NCBI GenBank assembly: GCA_947311845.1
Contig: CAMZMU010000048.1
Span: 26,011,391 to 26,075,390 of the forward strand
Reading direction: 5' to 3'
Source: Poa pratensis
Lineage: Eukaryota > Streptophyta > Magnoliopsida > Poales > Poaceae
Length of the DNA: 64,000 nucleotides
Positions within the stretch are counted from its first letter, which is position 1; each line of letters starts with the position of its first letter. This document shows positions 22,017 to 34,698 of this stretch, piece by piece. Below the pieces are notes generated by a model. That model was not told where the DNA came from. It worked only from the letters and a program-made list of their open reading frames with translations, and did not search any database. The position numbers were made by a program, and so were the translations under genes.

Positions 22017-24265
22017 ATTAATTTTTGTTCGCTTATCAAGTAGCAAAGATCATCAGTAGGTTCTGTTGCGACCACACTCTTTTACCGTACAGTGGTATTT
22101 TGGTATCAGTCCCTGTTTCTGTTTGGTACTCGTACTACACAAAAGAGGCCCGTAGGTGTACATAAATGTGCTTATTAGTTTAGCACAAGATATCGGGTAT
22201 GGTATAAAAAGTCTAATTCTACCTCGTTTTGCTGATGGAGTGATCGCATCAAGCAAGGGTCCTAGCCTCTTGGGTGTCCAAACGGTGGATTGTTTGTATG
22301 CTTGATTACTGGGTTTGCAAGCGAGTCCTACTCCTAAGTGTTGGGGCCCTGGACTATGATGGTTTGGAATGTGAAGGCCGCAAGTTGGGTTTTTTTTCTA
22401 TTCAACTCGCAGAACTTGGGAAATCGGATACTAATGAATTTAAATAAATAGACTGATAACCAGTTGGAAGTAAAACATTTAGTAAAAGATTTGACGGTGC
22501 TATAAGCATATTAGTTTGCTTTTCTTGGAGAAAGCACACATCTGTTAGGGTTGAGAAAACTAAATTCCCTGTTTTCCATCTGAACCTACATCGTTTGTTA
22601 ACAAGTTTCAGAATATGCATTATTCTCTCTGTCATTACCCGCGCTAGCACTGAAGCTGCGGCACTCCATGCCCTAGCGGCTGGCCAAGGCCGCGGCGAGC
22701 CGGAAGCCCAATGCCATCGAGGCCATGTGTCCTCGGCGCAGAGTACCTGGAGAAGCTTCTCAAAGGATAAGCATGTCCACCAATAGATCGCTCATATCCT
22801 ACCGCTTCCACGCCTCTCCAACACTCCTGCATCTCCACAAGGTTTGTCACTTCCCTCTCATCTCCACACTACGCGAAATCCCTACAATTCGATATGCATG
22901 TTGCAGTTCACATGCCTTTTTGCAAATTGTAAATAGGTTATTGTCATCCTGCAATGTAAGCAATTGATGTATTCTTGTACATGAATGTTTTTCCACTCAA
23001 AGGAATATGATTGGCCAAGACCTAATTGGTACAGCCGATTGTGCATCACGCTGTACTCCAGTCTCCAGGGTAGATTTTATTACAGAGAGTTTTGATTAAA
23101 CACATCCCTAGGGCTTGGTGTTTGATACATTTGAAACTGTGAAAAGGTCGCTTCGTATTCCTTTTGTGGAAAGTTCCTGTTAAAACTTGTAGATTTCTAG
23201 CTCATATCTGACATAAACCAATGCCACCATCTAGAACAACGTCGTCATCTAAACCTGAAAGAGTCACTACTTAGGCAACTGTAGTACAAAAATATTACTA
23301 GCTTAATGAAGAGTCCATATGATGTCCAAAAACAAATCAAACAAACGTAGTCAAACTTGAATCAACCCTAATTTTTTGGTTACCCTTCTACATATGTTGC
23401 AACTTTTGTTTTCTAATGTTACTTTGCTGATGAGAAAGCACTAGCTTTCCTCAGTTTAAACATATGTTTTCCTTTGCCCAGGAAGTCCATTTTCTGTTTT
23501 TATGTCCTGTTCTGTCCACAATTTGAGTATCTGTTTAAATTTTCCTAGAAATTTACATTGTTATGTTCATTTGTAAACGACAGACATAGAAGAAATAGCT
23601 GGTATATAAAATTTTGCTTATAATTGTTTGATATATATCAGGGTGTAAATAATGAGTTGTCCGCCTGACACTTTATTTTAACATATGTTGGTAGAGACCA
23701 GAATGGAGTGGATCTCCATGAAAGAGATCCCAGAATTCAAAAAAATCTTCAGAGATACGAGGCAAGGACGTGATCCAGAATCAAAGTCCAAAATACCATT
23801 AATTTCCACACGAACAGGTTTCTAACATTTGCCAGTGCTTATATTTAGTATTTATAACTGGTGTATAAAAAACCAGAATGTGGAATATTTACGACCACAA
23901 GAGGAAAAGGGAAGTCGTGTCGGTGCAGAGAATAGGAGGAGAAGGGGAGCGGAAGAGCATGAAGGAAAAGGGAAGGAGGGGGAGGGTGGGGTAGTCTGGT
24001 GAGCTAATGACAACACAAATGCTGAAGTCGACGACGATGACCAGCAGCGAGTATGTACAGGTAACGAACACCCCCTCAAATGCAGGTCATGTTATCAGCC
24101 AGTTGCTCCACCTGAGCGCCAGTGGCAACAGACCTTAATCCATCCCCGAACCTCTATCATATTTATGGGAGGGGTTGAGGTAAGGTCTATATTTTATCAA
24201 TGAAGTGTTCGGTCCTCCGTTACCCATAGTTTGGCCTTTATTTGTTCTTGATGGCATCTACATGT
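22017..24265. other. unassigned part of Helitron 2
   Basis: AT-rich with scattered short frames. A GC-richer patch at 22640-22770 and a purine-rich patch at 23880-24000 interrupt it, and neither gives a recognisable protein. No tandem repeats or MITE ends were seen. Confidence 0.3.
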
Positions 24266-25795
24266 TGATACCCACAAGTATAGGGGATCGTTGAAATCTT
24301 CAATGTGTAAGTATTAGTATCGATCCCACGAGGAGTACAAGGTATAAGTATTTATCCTCTCAAATAGGAGTGTCACTTCTCTTATTATCTATGCACTAGA
24401 CAAACTAAAATTATTAAATGATGCAAGTGTTTTTGGGTTTTTTGGTGTAGAGTTTGCAATAAAGTAAAAAGCTGAAAATAAAATATGATGAGTGAAAGCT
24501 CTCAAAGAGAGAAAGCCCAATCCTCTATGCAGCAAGAGGACAAGCTTAAGTGTGTGTTTCTTATGCGTGGAAAACGTTCCCAAGGGCTACATGGATTTCA
24601 TGGCATATATATTTCTAGAACAACAAGGTAAACATTTTGTCAAGTTTTAATCTTCTTTGGACGGAGCCATAATTAGGTGTAGCCAAATAAATAAACTAAA
24701 CCCCTTATGATGGTTCTTATGGCCAAGTAAATGACTGCACAAGAGTTATTAAGACATAGAGTCCCACCATAGCCTTAAACTCTAAGGTCCCCGATATAAA
24801 TCCCCTCCTAATGGTACTTCATGTATTAGACCACAGGTTTACGTGTCCTCCCAGGTCCTACCCATTCCATCACATTAGTGTGATCACCTTCATGCATTAC
24901 TCAACATATGTGTGCACCCATACGTTGTACAATAAGATAACCATAAAAGATAAAAACTTGACCAAATACTCAATACATGTTAAGTGGAAATCATTGCCAA
25001 TCCATCCTATGTCCCCAGGAACATTTGAGAACTACTCACAACGCGAAGACATGATATGATTCAATGGTATAAGTGATACAACACAATCTGAAAATATAAT
25101 CTCCCCACAAAACAATGACAAGTAGCAATTCACAAACATGTAGAATAGTACTTAGACAATAGCTAGGGTTCGAACAATCTCAAACTATGAGGGGGTGAAG
25201 TGGATCACGAAGATGGTGATGGAGATGGTGCTGGTCTTGACGGTGGTGTTGATGGAGACTCCGGAGGGGGATGGAGGAGCCTTCCGGAGGTGATCCGCGG
25301 CGTTTCCCCCCTCCAATCTTCTCCGGCGACAACCTTCTGACTCTCTGTTTCGTGGTTTTGTGTTTCTCCGCCGCCTCCTCGCGAAACTCCTCGGGGGACT
25401 ATTTTTATAGTCGGTTTTAGGTCAAGACGAAGCCACGGAGACGAAAACGGACGGCATCGGAGCCACGAGGGGGGAAACAGGGTGCCTCACGCGGCCAGGG
25501 AAATTTCCAGCTGGTTGGGCTTCTGGTCTTCATTTTCAGCCCATTGCGTTCGTCTCGAAAATTCTGAACCATGCTCTTTGGCCTTGCCCTTTTTGGAGTC
25601 CCGAAGCTCCCGGAAAGTCCGAAACACTAAAAAAGACGTTTTCTGAAAAAGAGAGTTAGAACCAAAAGATGGGGGATTGTTTAGAAAATCCCCGAAATCA
25701 TTATAAAACATGAATATAACATCATATAAATTGCAAATATGTAGGAATATCTAGTAATAACATGCAAAGTTCATGTATGCATTTTACATGCATCA
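24266..25795 (-). repeat. 3' LTR of element 1
   Basis: A 1530-bp copy of the LTR. Compared with the 5' LTR (1552 bp) it lacks a short block around 25500 (the TCTGGCCACGTGGGACCACC region of the other copy, near 34385-34405) and shows scattered substitutions and 1-bp indels, so the insertion is not very recent. Confidence 0.92.
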
Positions 25796-26557
25796 ACATC
25801 CCCAAGCTTAACCTATACTTGTCCTCGAGTATGAAGGTGATAAAACTAACATGGACTTTGCATTTTAATACTATCAATGGATATCAAAGATGATTACTAT
25901 TGCTACATAAAGTCAAATGATTCATTCTCAAAGGAGTAGCAATATACAAGATAGATTATGAATGATATCAAATATTCAATGAAAGGATGTTCAATGATAA
26001 TTCACAAAGTGTAATATAGAAGAAAGTACTCTGGACCAAATATGCATAATGAAAAGTAAAAACAACCTATAATGGTCATAGAGTACTCTTGTAAATCTGA
26101 ATATAAAAGTGTGACACTTTGAAAAGATAGATAAATAAGTAGAGGTAAAACATGAATAAGTTTCATCTAGCTTCCAAATGCTTCTACTTAAGTTAATGTT
26201 TGCAATGTGGTATCCATTGGTGTGGAACTCTCATTACCCCTATCATAGCATCTTGAATGGTTAAAGTTTAAAGTGAAAGCAAATATGAGTAGTATGCTTG
26301 ACAAAGTATGGTTGAATGTCTCATGCCCCGTGAATACGAGTACCTACACCACGGTGTTACTCAACTTTGGACACAAAAGCAAGTTCAAGTTAAGGTCATT
26401 GTAAGTAATATAATAGCGTCATCAAGAGCGTCAACTGGGGTACCTCTTGTCCCAGGACATGGAACAAGACCATGTCAAAATGACAAGACAAACAAACAAA
26501 ATGAACAATCTCCACACCCTTTTTATTTACTATTGGTATAGCTTTTTATTGTGGGGC

Positions 26558-29080
26558 CACTACAACATGAACCCCCCACAGCAACGCATGAATCTGTATC
26601 TAAATGTCCATATATGCGTTGCTAGCACCTTTACCAACGGATTTAATATGCGTTGCCTTATCGGGCGTTGCAAGGATGTAAGGCAACGCCTGCAGGTGTG
26701 TTGGTAACCAGCAGCTAAAGCGTTGCAAAATGGCAACGAATATCAAGGAACGATTGTATGCGTTGGTACATAAAATATGAGGATTGAATAATTTATTTAT
26801 AATAAATATTGTTTTATTTTTTATTTTAATGTAAATATTATTTTCTGGGCATGGTGGCTTGATCGCTTCAAAGATGTTATTTATTTCCCTCAACAAATGA
26901 ACACACTTTATAAGATATGATACGGTAACACACAAATTGCAAGAGAACACATTGCATTTAGAAACTTTCAATATTGATTACTTGAATCACCACCATACAT
27001 GAAAATATCGTAAGAGTACATAGCTTACAATCTTTCAACAAAATAGTATAGTCTAACTACCCAATCCTATATTATTTCCTTCTAATATTTTTCCTTCTAG
27101 TGTACAAAGCTGATATCCGAATCGAATTACAGTAGTCGATCCTTTCCTGATCTTCTGGGCTGCAAAGCAAAAGCTCAATTTCAGAATTCATGTGGCAAGA
27201 AAATAGTCGAAGGGGTATGGATTATACTACGCACTTGATGTGCTAGTCACTATGCGAGAATGCAAATAAACATATCTATCTAAAACAAGGATATCTTTAT
27301 CATGCAAAGCGCCAGTCTACATGTTTCTTTCCAATATAAATTGCCTAGAAACCACAATTTTCACAATAGTAAGCCATGTTCGTAGGAATTTCATGCTCTA
27401 TGTACATATAGAGTAAAGTCTATTAGAAAAGAAAGAAAAATGTATAATGTGCATCTAGGTTGATGATACCTTTAAATTCACATCTCACAGTACATGGAAT
27501 TTATTCGAACACCTCAGTAGCCTGAAAAAGCTAGGTCAGCAAGGTAAAGATATGAATAATCCATTTAGCAGCATATCATAACCCTTTAATTAACTAGACC
27601 GACCCAATGATAAGTCACGGTATTACAAAGTACAAGTGATTGGCTTGCATTTACCTCTTGATAGCTTGCATTTACCTCTTGATAAAGATGAGTTTTCAGC
27701 TGCCTCAAATCCAGCCAGTTATAGATGGAGTACACCGGACAAACTTTCAGGTAAATCAGCAGAAGACAAGTTATGATGTCGATCTTCACATGCATCACTG
27801 AAATTAAATTCACGCCAGATAAAACTAAGGTCAGATTTGAGAAGTCTAGATTATAGTAAATGATAAGTGTGAGATGTCAAATCTATGATAAATATAAATG
27901 TCCGGTAAATGAAGCAGGTTATGATATTGTTGCATGGCAACTTCAAATTTATTTAATTTCGCCAAGGTTTATCTTTAAGAACATCAATGCAAAAATGTTA
28001 ATGTCCTGGGTTTTGGAATAACAAATCAGATTATGGTGTATGTAACTGTAAAGGGTATGAAACTGAATGAAACAACTAAAACTAAGAAATATACTTAGAT
28101 AGATACTAGGTGTGTATGTTTTATTCTATGGTTTAACTGAATAATGATAAGTTTCAGAAGTCAGTTGTGTACTTACTAGAGCAGCGACATCATCACCTTT
28201 TCAAGAATGCTGAAGTGCTGAAAGAAAGAAAAAATACAGTCACAGACACATAGTTTGAATAATTCTTCAGCCTTACACGGTATACTAGTTGATTCATATT
28301 TCTACAAAAAACAAATCTGGAAGTGCAGCAAAAGAATCTATCCACCACTAGATGATCATTGTTCCAGTAGGAGGTTGCAGAATTGGTGGAGGAAACTAGC
28401 AAGCAGCCAGCGTCACACGATCAAACATTGGCTGCCGGCATGTGTACCCAGTACTATACGGCTCTTAGTGGAAACAGGAAAGGGGTTATTACATGAGATC
28501 AACGAGACTAGTGTGAAACCTCCAGACGGCTGAACAAATTAATCTGGCCGGCGGCGGCGCACAGCCTGTACGATGATGCACTTGGAGACAAGAATCTCAA
28601 AGGGGAAAACACAGATCGCACCTGAATGGTCATTGGTCCGCAGTGCCCCGGTGCTCCGCCTCTCAGCGACTCGGCCACGCCCGTTATCCTTGCCCCCACC
28701 GCTGCCGAATCGTTCAATGTGTGGTCATCGCCTTGCATTCTCGTTGACCAGCAACACAGCAGCAGCAGGACTGCAGGAGGGTCGAGGTGAGGAGGGGCGG
28801 AGAGGAAGGGAGGTTGATGCCATGGCTGTTCGACGGCCTGATTTGTGGCGGCAGTATCAAGTCACGGTGGATTGCGGCTAGGGTTAAGGGGATAATGGGG
28901 ATCAGGAGTTTTTTAAACTGGGGATCGGGAGTTTTTTTTAATTGGGGATCGGGAGTTGGTATTGGGCTGCAGAGGTGCGGGACGAAATTATATAAACAGA
29001 GACTTAAAAAAAGACTTGGGCGTGGGGACCGGGGGAGGTGGACCTTATTAGATACACATGTTGGCATCGGTTCACCATAG
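26558..29080. mobile_element. CACTA-like insertion inside LTR element 1, right end uncertain
   Basis: The left end reads CACTACAACATGAACCCC. About 220 bp of clustered GCAACG/CGTTGC words in both orientations follow, like CACTA subterminal repeats. No matching right terminus with TAGTG and the same repeats is found, so the right boundary is only where LTR-internal sequence appears to resume (about 29080). The right part carries a minus-strand gene-like start at 28823, MASTSLPLRPSSPRPSCSPA, that reads like a chloroplast transit peptide. It runs into a stop and a splice-like CATTCAG/GTGCG near 28622. It is preceded by a short tandem repeat (ACTCCCGATCCCCA). This suggests a captured gene 5' end. 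Confidence 0.4.
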
Positions 29081-31754
29081 CATGTAAGTAAATTTCCACC
29101 ATGAATGATGCATGGCTTAGATTAGCGGCCCAGGCGTCTCTCTAGCCATTTATACAAACTTATTAAACTTACTAAGTTTCCGCATTTATTTGGCACCATG
29201 ATAAGCATCCATAAACAAAAGTACATGATATCAACTAAATATAAAAGCACGTTGAAAGCTTGCCATGTGACAGCACATATGAGCTAACTCCCAACCAAGA
29301 CTCTTGTCAAGCTCACAACTTCATAATTTTAATCACAATGGGTCATGTTTATTAAGTGCAATAAAAGTAAGGTGTGCATCAAGTTCGTGAGAGCTTTTAA
29401 CCAACTTTTCCCATAACAATCAATAACATAAGCATTTTAATTCAGAAGTATAGATAATACAAAATAACATGATAAACATACTCGGAATAGCATAAAGCTA
29501 ATAGGTAGATATGGTGGACTCACTGGAAAAACTTTGGTTGAAGGTGTTGGAAAACAAGTTTTTACTTGTTGGAATTTTGGGCTAGCAAGAGGGAGAAAGT
29601 TGACCGTCTAAATGCATGCATAAGTGTCCATAGAACTAACAATCCATGTTAAACAAAGTAAAGTAACATTCAGCATCAAAACATGAATAAAAGATAGCTC
29701 TTGATAAAACACTTGCAAATTAATATTCATTAAAAGCATGAATCATGCAACTATATGTATCTTTTTGAATCAACTCAAACATCCATTTCCCAATCTTTTT
29801 AATAGCATCCAACTTAATTCAACCCAAATTTCCAGTACCTCTCCCATAAAATAAATGATAGTGATGGTCTTACGAAAACAAAACAAAAATAAAAAGAACA
29901 ATAAAAGGACGCTCCAAGTTTATGCGATAGTAATGCGTTGATAGAAAAACAGAAAATAGACGTGTGCAAACCGAGAGTGTTTGGTCCAGTGGGGTGCCTT
30001 GACATCCCCAAGCTTATGGTCTTCACCATCCTTAGATAGCTCTTGGTGCATCTCCTCTAATCCCTGTGAAAAAACTTCAACACAAAATTTTCTCCCATCT
30101 TTTCTGTGGGGGACATTAGTAGTGATAGACAAAGAATTGCTTGCTGCATAAAATCCTTAAAAAAATTCATATGAATGTCCAGAAAGTGTATAATGTTGTA
30201 TGCCTACTTATAAACTCAATTGGATCAAAAAGATTCAAGTTAAAAGTTCAAAGAATGCATCAAACAAAATAGGACAGAATCTGTCCAGAAAAACAAGCAG
30301 CAAAACGTATTTATTTACCCTACTTAGACATGTCCAAAAAATCAGCAAAAATTCATGCATACAGAGGATGAAAAGTTGCAACTACAGTTCAAATTTGAGC
30401 TTAATCGGAGTTACAGAATAGGAATTAAAAATCATACCGTGCACAGATTCGTGCTGGAATAAAATCTCCGAATATAATGAGCAACTTTTTCAATCCAAAA
30501 TAGGTAAAACTTGGCACTTTATTGAAAATTCCAGAAACTAAACTAAAAACTAAGTCTCTTGTTACAGCAAGAGGACACAAAGAAAATCAAAAGTAAAAAC
30601 AACCGGGTTGCCTCCCGTAAAGCGCTTTCTTTATAGCCATATAGCTAGGCTTACTTACTTGGTATCAAGATGGTTGGAGTGAGGTGGCTTGGCATCCCCA
30701 AGCTTGAATTCTTGTACTTACATGATATATGTAGAGTGAGCCTAGGGGTAACATCCCCAAGCTTGAGTGTTTGTCCCTCTTGATCATTGTTCATCACCCT
30801 CAACTCTTCCACTTGAAAATTCTCTTTACACAAAACTCATCATAAAACTTGATTAGAGGGGTTAGTGTCTCCATAAATTAAATCCACATAGGTACAGCAA
30901 AGACATATCATGAGTTGATTCTAAACATTAGCTACTGTTACTATGGTTGTGTATTGCTCTTTGATCAATAGAACCACACAAAACACAAGTAATGAGAGTA
31001 ATGCAAAATAAAGACAGAATCTGTCAAAAACTGGACAGCCCGTAAAGAGTGAATTTTCAGAGGCACTTACGTTGCTCAAATCAGAAAACTTTGAACTAAT
31101 GAAATGTGTAATAATAACTGAATATTGCTGTCGTAAAATATCAGGTCAAAATTCTCTTCTGTGATTTCTAACATTTTTCGCAGTGAAGCTTAGGAATCTG
31201 TTTTCTGGACAGCAAATCACTATTGTTTGATCCTACCTCTCAAAAGAGGTTATTCTTGCCATAAAGATGAAAAATAAGATACAAAGGTGTTGTTACAGTA
31301 GTAAACAAGCACCTTGACTCAAAAACCAAAACTTAAACTGAAGATAAAAGAAATCAAAAAGAAACAAAAAGAACTAAGAAAGAATCAAGAGAAACAAATA
31401 AAAAGAAAGAAAATATTTTTGTTGTTTTTGATTTAGCAAAAGGGCAAAAGAAGAAGCAAATATATACAACATAAACACTCTTTTTATTTGGTTTTAGCTT
31501 TGGGAAAAGTTTTAATGATAGAGACTTTGCAATGGTTCCATTGGCATGAACAACACATGTTCAAGGTCGACCCCAACTTCTCCATTACTCATCCTTCTCA
31601 TTTACTTTCCCAAATTTTATATAAAGTGAAAATCTTAAACTAGCAATTAGAAAACAGTAGGTAAAGTTATTTTGCATGTTCTCAAGATATAAAGGTGTGC
31701 TCAAACCGAATAGGAAATAAAAGCATAAAGAGCACAACACAAAACATTAAACCA

Positions 31755-32540
31755 TTAACTTTTAAGTCTAACTCCTTTTCTATGCATTGGCATTTTATAT
31801 ATGAATAAATAGCAGCAATTTTGTGGTAACCAATGCATGTAATGATCAGTAGGTTGCATTTTAAATAACATAGAAACATAAATATAAGTCTTTCTTCCTC
31901 TCTCATAATAGTTACAAGTAGTGGAACCAAATTTGATAAAACAACTATTAGATTGGTGCAACTTTGCAAACTTAGGAACATATAAAGGATTATTAAAACT
32001 ATCATGTAAGATATTAGCATGTTTTCCTCTCTCAAAATAATTGCAAGAAACATCATAAACATGATGGTTGTGGGTGGAATGGTTATTAGTGCAAGATAAT
32101 TTCAGCCCACATAAGTACTTTTCAACATATAAAAGCTTCTCCTCCATGGTGTGAATAGGAGAATTCAAAAATAAAGTAGGACTCTCATAAGTGAGAGTGT
32201 TGTCACAAGCAGCAAGTATATCATTTTTATCCTCACATAAAGTAATAACAGCTAAACATGGAGGATTATCAATAAGCATAGGTCCATCATCTAGAGTACT
32301 ATCATAAAACATGTCTAAACCATACTCCTCATCATCATCAAAATTATTATCAATAATGTTATCATTAGGCATAGGTTGATATTCCTCCTCATTATCAGAA
32401 TCATAAGAACAAAGTTTATCATCAACAAAAAATTTAGTGTTACCCTCATCCATAGGTGGTGAAGGTGGAAGTTCCCTCTCTTCATTCTCTAGTTGTTCAT
32501 CATTTTCATCATCTTCTTGGGGTTGCACGGGCATCCCCAA
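31755..32540 (-). CDS. acidic ORF of LTR element 1
   Basis: A 261-codon minus-strand frame with an acidic N-terminus (PQEDDENDEQLENEERELPP) and Cys/His-containing blocks later (CNYFERGKHANILHD). It follows the 32543-33004 frame directly and begins at the internal AAGCTTGGGGATGCC motif. No retroviral-type domain is recognisable. Similar acidic frames occur in related non-autonomous grass elements, where their role is unknown. It is probably not translated as a host protein. Confidence 0.55.
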   Translation of the reverse strand: MGMPVQPQEDDENDEQLENEERELPPSPPMDEGNTKFFVDDKLCSYDSDNEEEYQPMPNDNIIDNNFDDDEEYGLDMFYDSTLDDGPMLIDNPPCLAVITLCEDKNDILAACDNTLTYESPTLFLNSPIHTMEEKLLYVEKYLCGLKLSCTNNHSTHNHHVYDVSCNYFERGKHANILHDSFNNPLYVPKFAKLHQSNSCFIKFGSTTCNYYERGRKTYIYVSMLFKMQPTDHYMHWLPQNCCYLFIYKMPMHRKGVRLKS

Positions 32541-32542
32541 GC

Positions 32543-33004
32543 TTAGGCTTTTTCATCTTCTTCCTGCAAAATATTAGAGCTTTCTTGGGCAGCTCTCTTC
32601 CTTGTGTCAACAACATAGATATTTTCATTAAATTCAACTATGCAGAGATCAAGGATAGTGGCAATCAAAACTTTAAATTGAGAAGCTATAGGGCAGGTTT
32701 CATGTTCATCAATGAAGGTGTATAATTCATAGGCTGCCATAAAAATAACAAATTGCTCTACTTCTTCCATCCCTAAGTGAGCATAATTCCATGTATGATA
32801 AGTTGCAATAACATGTTCTTTATTGGAAGGGCATTGGAATTCAAAGTGTCTAAAGTATTTAGAGCAACAAATTTCTTCCTCATGATAATTAAGCAGCCCA
32901 CTAGCAATTTTATTTAGAAGCTCTATGTAGCCTCCTAATCTTTTCCCTTCATTTGATTTTCTAAATTCAGCAGCTATCATGGCGTTTTCATAATAGTTTT
33001 CCAT
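32543..33004 (-). CDS. gag-side ORF of LTR element 1
   Basis: A 153-codon minus-strand frame starting MENYYENAMIAAEFRKSNEG, located 115 bases downstream of the primer site, where gag would start. It contains LGGYIELLNKIASGLL, HLGMEEVEQFVIFMAAYELY and a C-terminal KRAAQESSNILQEEDEKA. There is no zinc knuckle. It is likely a diverged or replaced gag leader of a non-autonomous element. Confidence 0.55.
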   Translation of the reverse strand: MENYYENAMIAAEFRKSNEGKRLGGYIELLNKIASGLLNYHEEEICCSKYFRHFEFQCPSNKEHVIATYHTWNYAHLGMEEVEQFVIFMAAYELYTFIDEHETCPIASQFKVLIATILDLCIVEFNENIYVVDTRKRAAQESSNILQEEDEKA

Positions 33005-33118
33005 TTTCTAATTTTTTTTTTTGTTTTTGATATAAATAACTGAAAGTAAAACTAAACTAAATGCAAAACTGAAAATAAATATCTAGTGCAAACAAGAATA
33101 AAAACTTAAGCGCTACAC

Positions 33119-33136
33119 TCCCCGGCAACGGCGCCA
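33119..33136 (-). other. tRNA-Asp primer-binding site, element 1
   Basis: TGGCGCCGTTGCCGGGGA on the minus strand is the exact complement of the 3' end of plant tRNA-Asp(GUC), including CCA. It lies 10 bases inside the 5' LTR end. Confidence 0.9.
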
Positions 33137-33146
33137 GAAAATGTCT

Positions 33147-34698
33147 TGATACCCACAAGTATAGGGGATCGTTGAAATCTTCAATGTGTAAGTATTAGTA
33201 TCGATCCCACGAGGAGTAGAAGGTATAAGTATTTATCCTCTCAAATAAGAGTGTCACTTCTCTTATTATCTATGCACTAGACAAACTAAAATGATTAAAT
33301 GATGCAAGTGTTTTTGGGTTTTTGGTGTAGAGTTTGCAATAAAGTAAAAAGCTGAAAATAAAATATGATGAGTGAAAGCTCTCAAAGAGAGAAAGCCCAA
33401 TCCTCTATGCAGCAAGAGGACAAGCTTAAGTGTGTGTTTCTTATGCGTGGAAAACGTTCCCAAGGGCTACATGGATTTCATGGCATAGATATTTCTAGAA
33501 CAACAAGGTAAACATTTTGTCAAGTTTTAATCTTCTTTGGACGGAGCCATAATTAGGTGTAGCTAAATAAATAAACTAAACCCCTTATGATGGTTCTTAT
33601 GGCCAAGTAAATGACTGCACAAGAGTTATTAAGACATAGAGTCCCACCATAGCCTTAAACTCTAAGGTCCCCGATATAAATCCCCTCCTAATGGTACTTC
33701 ATGTATTAGACCACAGGTTTACGTGTCCTCCCAGGTCCTACCCATTCCATCACATTAGTGTGATCACCTTCATGCATTACTCAACATATGTGTGCACCCA
33801 TACGTTGTACAATAAGATAACCATAAAAGATAAAAACTTGACCAAATACTCAATACATGTTAAGTGGAAATCATTGCCAATCCATCCTATGTCCCCAGGA
33901 ACATGAGAGAACTACTCACAACGCGAAGACATGATATGATTCAATGGTATAAGTGATACAACACAATCTAAAAAATAATCTCCCCACAAAACAATGACAA
34001 GTAGCAATTCACAAACATGTAGAATAGTACTTAGACAATAGCTAGGGTTCGAACAATCTCAAACTATGAGGGGGGTGAAGTGGATCACGAAGATGGTGAT
34101 GGAGATGGTGCTGGTCTTGACGGTGGTGTTGATGGAGACTCCGGAGGGGGGATGGAGGAGCCTTCCGGAGGTGATCCGGCGGTGTTTCCCCCCTCCAATC
34201 TTCTCCGGCGATAGCCTTCTGACTCTCTGTTTCGTGGTTTTGTGTTTCTCCCGCCGCCTCCTCGCGAAACTCCTCAGGGGACTATTTTTATAGTCGGTTT
34301 TAGGTCAAGACGAAGCCACGGAGACGAAAACGGACGGCATCGGAGCCACGAGGGGGAAAACAGGGTGCCTCACGCAGCCAGGGAATCTGGCCACGTGGGA
34401 CCACCTAATTTCCAGCTGGTTGGGCTTCTGATCTTCATTTTCAGCCCATTGCGTTCGTCTCGAAAATTCTGAACCGTGCTCTTTGGCCTTGCCCTTTTTT
34501 AGTCCCGAAGCTCCCGGAAAGTCCGAAACACTAAAAAAGACGTTTTCTGGAAAACAGAGTTAGAACCAAAAGAGGGGGATTGTTTAGAAAATCCCCAAAA
34601 TCATTATAAAACATGAATATAACATCATATAAGTTGCAAATATGTAGGAATATCTAGTAATAACATGCAAAGTTCATGTATGCATTTTACATGCATCA
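33147..34698 (-). repeat. 5' LTR of element 1
   Basis: A 1552-bp LTR adjoining the tRNA-Asp primer site. It contains a GC-rich block (34100-34400) typical of the transcribed R/U5-like part of this class, whose LTRs share the GAGGCCTCCGG/CTCCGGAGG style with element 2. Confidence 0.92.

Larger units (their letters stand above)
24266..34698 (-). mobile_element. LTR element 1, complete, non-autonomous (10.4 kb)
   Basis: LTRs at 24266-25795 and 33147-34698 begin and end TG...CA (minus-strand start TGATGCATGTAAAATGC, end GTATCA). Perfect 5-bp target duplications CATGT lie at 24261-24265 and 34699-34703. The primer site TGGCGCCGTTGCCGGGGA (minus strand, 33119-33136) complements the 3' end of plant tRNA-Asp. 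The polypurine tract AAGCTTGGGGATG (25797-25809) abuts the 3' LTR. The interior encodes no protease, reverse transcriptase or integrase; only two gag-side frames exist near the 5' LTR (31755-33004). It must depend on enzymes from a Gypsy-type relative. The interior also holds a DNA-transposon-like insertion at about 26558-29080. Confidence 0.92.

Noticed and set aside
26558..31680. Hidden reverse transcriptase or integrase in LTR element 1
   Set aside because: No YADD/YVDD, HHCC or DDE-type blocks were seen on the minus strand; frames are short and AT-rich.
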